Shown piece by piece: positions 61,131-64,000 of a DNA stretch of 64,000 bases. How positions within the stretch are numbered: the first letter of the stretch is position 1; each line of letters begins with the position of its first letter. Made by a program: the position numbers and the translations under genes. The DNA lies in NCBI RefSeq assembly GCF_001281315.1, contig NZ_CP012479.1, positions 2,666,001 through 2,730,000 on the forward strand, written 5' to 3'. Below the pieces are notes generated by a model. It did not search any database, had not been told where the DNA came from, and was given only the letters and a program-made list of their open reading frames with translations. This DNA comes from Arthrobacter sp. ERGS1:01 (lineage in GTDB: Bacteria; Actinomycetota; Actinomycetes; Actinomycetales; Micrococcaceae).

Positions 61131-61259
61131 GAACAACCCACCTTCCGAAGTATGGTCCGGCCCATCGCTGGGCACAAAGTGGGGTTCTTGGCCGTTGCCT
61201 GTTTGACGCACTCCGCCGGAATGACTTATGCCGCATTTCCGGCGTGGAGCGCCGTGATA

Positions 61260-61652
61260 CTAGCCGTGTTCGGGCCCATGGTGTGCTGCCGGGAGGTGCT
61301 GCTGCTCCGCAGATTCCCAGGGGCGGACCGTTTCCTGGAGCGCAACCCGCCGTGACAGGCGTGTCATGGCGATTTCGCTTTGACGGAAGCGCTGGTAGGT
61401 GGTGGACATGAACACGAGGAAGCTGACAATCAGGCCGTAGAGCACCAGATCGGTGCCACGGCCGATCCCGAAGAACCGGGCGACCTGGGTCAGGGTTCCG
61501 GGGAAGAAGATGGACAGCACGGCTGTTGCACCGAACATCATCAGCATGAGCCGGCGGATCGCCAGGTGCCGGGCGTTGGACCCGCCCCGCATGAGCACGA
61601 GCGAAACCAGGATGACGGCCAGGACCAACAGTATTTGAACAATGATGCGCAT
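61260..61652 (-). CDS. DUF2304 small membrane protein
   Basis: The 130-residue protein has three hydrophobic segments (IIVQILLVLAVILVSLVLM; LMLMMFGATAVLSIFFPGTL; LVLYGLIVSFLVFMSTTYQRF), matching DUF2304. It ends 4 bp before the glycosyltransferase gene at 61657 begins on the same strand (that gene is upstream in transcription). DUF2304 proteins are commonly paired with DPM1-like GT2 enzymes and are thought to help them at the membrane. Confidence 0.85.
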   Translation of the reverse strand: MRIIVQILLVLAVILVSLVLMRGGSNARHLAIRRLMLMMFGATAVLSIFFPGTLTQVARFFGIGRGTDLVLYGLIVSFLVFMSTTYQRFRQSEIAMTRLSRRVALQETVRPWESAEQQHLPAAHHGPEHG

Positions 61653-61656
61653 GTGT

Positions 61657-62322
61657 CTACCTAAAAAAGAGTTCGGCGAGAATGTTCACTGCGTTCAGGA
61701 GCGACTGTCCCTTGGCTTTTGAATACTCGGTGTAGATGATGACCACCGGATGTTCCACCCACTTGGGCTTGATCTTGGCGACCTGGTGGACCAGTTCGGA
61801 CGCATGTGCCATCCGGTTCTGGGTCAGGTTCAGCTTCCGTGCCACGTACGGGTTGAAGGCACGCAGGCCATTGTGCGCGTCGGTCAGGGGCAACCCTGTT
61901 GCCATCCTTGACTGGACGGCCGCCGTCTTGAGGACAATCCGCTTCATGGCCGAGATCTTGGTCCGTGAGTCCAGGAAGCGGGAGCCCAGCACGATGTCCG
62001 CTTCACCGCTGTAGATGCGGGCCACCATGGCCTGGGCGTCTTCCACCCGGTGCTGCCCGTCGGCGTCGAAGGTGACGATGCACCCCAACTCGGGGTCCTG
62101 GAGGGCATACTCGATACCGGTTTGGAGCCCGGCCCCCTGGCCCAGGTTAATGGGATGCTGAACGACGACGGCACCTGCTGCCCGGGCCGCTTCCTGCGAT
62201 CCGTCGGTGCTGCCGTCGTCGACGCAAACAACGTTTGGGAAAACCGGTATTAGCCCTTCAATGACGGAACCAACGACGGTCGCCTCGTTGTACATCGGTA
62301 TGACAATCCAAGTTCGACTCAC
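61657..62322 (-). CDS. Glycosyltransferase family 2, polyprenyl-phosphate sugar transferase-like (DPM1-like)
   Basis: The 221-residue protein has IVIPMYNEATVVGSVIEGL, VVCVDDGSTDGSQEAA, HPINLGQGAGLQTGIEYAL and VTFDADGQHRVEDAQAM with the catalytic DxD. It is short and has no C-terminal membrane helix; the adjacent DUF2304 protein may supply the membrane anchor. GTG 62322 is the likely start (TTG 62325 possible). It probably charges polyprenyl phosphate with a sugar. It is divergent from wecB. Confidence 0.88.
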   Translation of the reverse strand: MSRTWIVIPMYNEATVVGSVIEGLIPVFPNVVCVDDGSTDGSQEAARAAGAVVVQHPINLGQGAGLQTGIEYALQDPELGCIVTFDADGQHRVEDAQAMVARIYSGEADIVLGSRFLDSRTKISAMKRIVLKTAAVQSRMATGLPLTDAHNGLRAFNPYVARKLNLTQNRMAHASELVHQVAKIKPKWVEHPVVIIYTEYSKAKGQSLLNAVNILAELFFR

Positions 62323-62469
62323 CAATCCATTGTCCCATACGGGGACTCTCCGCAACGAACCGTCGGTCCATGGCGCGGTCCCGCCGCAGGGCGGGGATCG
62401 GGCGGGCCCGGGCGACCGACCCAACCCCAGGTACCGGAGCGATCCGCCCACGTCCCCTAAACTGTCCCT

Positions 62470-63534
62470 ATGCGTATTTTAAGTGTTGTGGGCGCACGTC
62501 CACAGTTTGTAAAGCTGGCTCCCATCGCCAAGGCGATGGACGGCCGGGCCGAACACATCATCGTCCACACCGGCCAGCACTACGACGAACTCATGAGCGA
62601 TGTGTTCTTCCAGGACCTGGGCATCCCCGCGCCGGACTACAACCTTGGCGTGGGCTCCGGCAAGCACGGCGAGCAGACCGGCTCCATGCTGACCGGCCTG
62701 GAGAACGTATTTGAGGAAGCCAAGCCCGACGTCGTGCTCGTGTACGGCGACACGAACTCGACCCTGGCCGCGGCCCTCGCCGCCGTGAAGATCCACATCC
62801 CCGTGGCGCACCTGGAGGCCGGGCTGCGCTCCTTCAACCGGCGGATGCCCGAGGAGCACAACCGCGTGTTGACCGACCACGCCTCGGACCTGCTGCTCTC
62901 CCCCACCCAGGTGGGCATGGATCATCTGGCCACCGAGGGCCTGTCCGCGCGCTCCGTCATGGTGGGCGACGTCATGACCGACGTCCTGTACAGCGTCCGC
63001 GACCAGCTCGCCAGCGCCGGCCAGCCGCTTCCCGACGGCGTCACACAGGGCAACTACTACGTGTGCACGATCCACCGCCCGGACAACACGGACGACCCCG
63101 CCCGCCTGAAGGCGATCGTTGACTCACTCTCGGCCCTGGGCAAGCCCGTGCTGCTTCTGGCGCACCCCCGTTTGCGCGCCCTCGCCGAGACCCACGGCAT
63201 CGACCTGAACATCGGAGCCCTGGTGCTCAGCGACCCGCTGGCCTACCCGCAGCTGGTCAACGCCGTTGCCAACAGCGCCGGCGTCGTCACCGACTCCGGC
63301 GGACTCCAAAAGGAAGCGTTCCTGCTGCGCGTTCCGTGCACCACCATCCGCCCGGAAACCGAATGGGTGGAAACCGTGGAGTTGGGCTGGAACGTGCTTG
63401 TCAACGACGATCTGAGCCAGCTGGCCGGCGTCGTGGAGCGCTCCGCCCCGGCCCCGACCGACGAAGCCCCGTACGGTGACGGCCACGCGGCCCAACGCAC
63501 CGTCGACGCCCTCCTGGCGAAGTTCGCCAAGTAG
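62470..63534 (+). CDS. wecB: UDP-N-acetylglucosamine 2-epimerase (non-hydrolysing)
   Basis: The 354-residue GT-B-like enzyme has VGARPQFVKLAPI, VHTGQHYDELMSDVFFQDLGI, YGDTNSTLAAALAAVK, VAHLEAGLRSFNRRMPEEHNR and VVTDSGGLQKEAFLLRVPC, all family motifs including the catalytic His/Asp/Glu residues. It makes UDP-ManNAc from UDP-GlcNAc for surface polysaccharides. A strong bidirectional terminator follows. Confidence 0.95.
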   Translation: MRILSVVGARPQFVKLAPIAKAMDGRAEHIIVHTGQHYDELMSDVFFQDLGIPAPDYNLGVGSGKHGEQTGSMLTGLENVFEEAKPDVVLVYGDTNSTLAAALAAVKIHIPVAHLEAGLRSFNRRMPEEHNRVLTDHASDLLLSPTQVGMDHLATEGLSARSVMVGDVMTDVLYSVRDQLASAGQPLPDGVTQGNYYVCTIHRPDNTDDPARLKAIVDSLSALGKPVLLLAHPRLRALAETHGIDLNIGALVLSDPLAYPQLVNAVANSAGVVTDSGGLQKEAFLLRVPCTTIRPETEWVETVELGWNVLVNDDLSQLAGVVERSAPAPTDEAPYGDGHAAQRTVDALLAKFAK

Positions 63535-63563
63535 TCCACGGCTCCCGGCCACCAGCCGGGCCG

Positions 63564-63610
63564 AACATAAAGGAACCCGGACACCAAGGTGTCCGGGTTC
63601 CTTTATGTTT
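63564..63610. terminator. Bidirectional terminator after wecB
   Basis: A 22-bp perfect stem (AACATAAAGGAACCCGGACA CC arm with its complement) around an AA centre. T-runs on both strands make it suitable for wecB (plus) and the glycosyltransferase gene at 63625 (minus). Confidence 0.92.
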
Positions 63611-63624
63611 TGCGTGCGGGAAGA

Positions 63625-64000
63625 CTAGCGGGTCAGCAGGCCCTTGACCAGCGTGCGCTGGACTTCCACGTCCTGGTCCGAGCTCAGTGCCCGGGCCGCC
63701 GCGTGCGCATTGGCCTTGAAGCCCCTGACGTCGTCGGCGCTTGCGCTGCTGATAGCGGCGGCCAATGCCTCCGGGGTGAAATCTTCGGCGATGACGCCCA
63801 GCTCGTATTCACGAATGATCGCCGAGGTCTCGGGGGACGGCCCGAAGACGACCCCGAGGCGTGCCTGGATGAAGTCGAAGAACTTGTTCGGCAGCATCAG
63901 CTGCTGGTTCACGGTCTTCGGCGGCAGCGTATAGATGCCCAGGTCGTACTCGTTGAGCGTCGCCGAGAGTTCCTGGGGTGCGACGGCGTCGTGGAACGTG
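63625..64000 (-). CDS. Glycosyltransferase-like protein (C-terminal part only)
   Basis: The frame is open from the stop at 63625 to the window edge. It reads FHDAVAPQELSATLNEYDLGIYTLPP, then NQQLMLPNKFFDFIQARLGVVFGPSPETSAIIREYELGVIAEDFTPEALAAAI, which is the C-terminal donor-binding half of a GT-B glycosyltransferase (LPNKFFDFIQA matches the usual PxKxFEYxAxG). The N-terminal half lies outside the window. An internal ATG at 63912 is not the start. Confidence 0.82.
   Translation of the reverse strand, partial: TFHDAVAPQELSATLNEYDLGIYTLPPKTVNQQLMLPNKFFDFIQARLGVVFGPSPETSAIIREYELGVIAEDFTPEALAAAISSASADDVRGFKANAHAAARALSSDQDVEVQRTLVKGLLTR

Overview
The window is chromosomal DNA from a high-GC Gram-positive bacterium, most likely a member of the Micrococcaceae (Arthrobacter or a close relative). 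The evidence is a one-protein 2-oxoglutarate decarboxylase/dehydrogenase (Kgd), a SigH/SigR sigma factor with its zinc anti-sigma factor, the 24-residue ribosomal protein bL37, a SAM-IV riboswitch, DUF4193, a tmRNA whose tag reads AESNRTDFALAA, an actinobacterial-type tad pilus locus, and many GTG/TTG starts. No phage, insertion sequence, CRISPR array, rRNA or tRNA gene was seen.

Layout. 1-11.8 kb is a catabolic regulon. One minus-strand operon encodes a family-5 solute-binding lipoprotein, an oligopeptide-type ABC importer (with a permease-ATPase fusion), a TIM-barrel sugar isomerase, a Gfo/Idh/MocA oxidoreductase and a LacI regulator. A second minus-strand operon encodes another isomerase and another oxidoreductase, with a second LacI gene diverging from it. 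Both operons have almost the same 22-bp palindrome overlapping the -35 box of a predicted promoter, at the same offset. Two oxidoreductases plus two isomerases resemble the oxidation-elimination-hydration-reduction logic of 3-keto-sugar (levoglucosan or glycoside) pathways. 11.8-36.8 kb is mainly core metabolism and stress response: GuaB1, Kgd, a GDSL hydrolase, a DUF4097-PadR pair, bL37, truncated haemoglobin, SigH-RsrA with a SigH-type promoter, DoxX, AroA, RsgA, HisN, a SAM-IV-controlled class V aminotransferase, a methyltransferase, MntH-MntR, an acyl-CoA synthetase, an unrecognised three-gene unit (33.2-35.0 kb) and L-serine dehydratase.

36.9-44.7 kb (minus strand) holds ssrA, a GH3 lipoprotein-like hydrolase, a CtaG-like protein, SmpB, an M23 peptidase, FtsX, FtsE and PrfB: trans-translation and release-factor functions together with the FtsEX cell-wall hydrolysis module. 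44.8-49.4 kb is a compact tad pilus operon (TadA, TadB, TadC, Flp-like pilin, two TadE-like proteins and a TadG-like protein). 49.5-64 kb is cell-envelope and surface-polysaccharide biosynthesis: a membrane esterase, a large multi-pass membrane protein, GalE, a secreted GH25 lysozyme with ten FG-GAP repeats, several glycosyltransferases, a flippase, DUF2304 and WecB.

The best candidates for something undescribed are the two-operon catabolic regulon and the three-gene unit at 33.2-35.0 kb, which joins a duplicated-HTH protein to a seven-helix membrane protein. All functional calls rest on motif and context recognition only; no database search was run.
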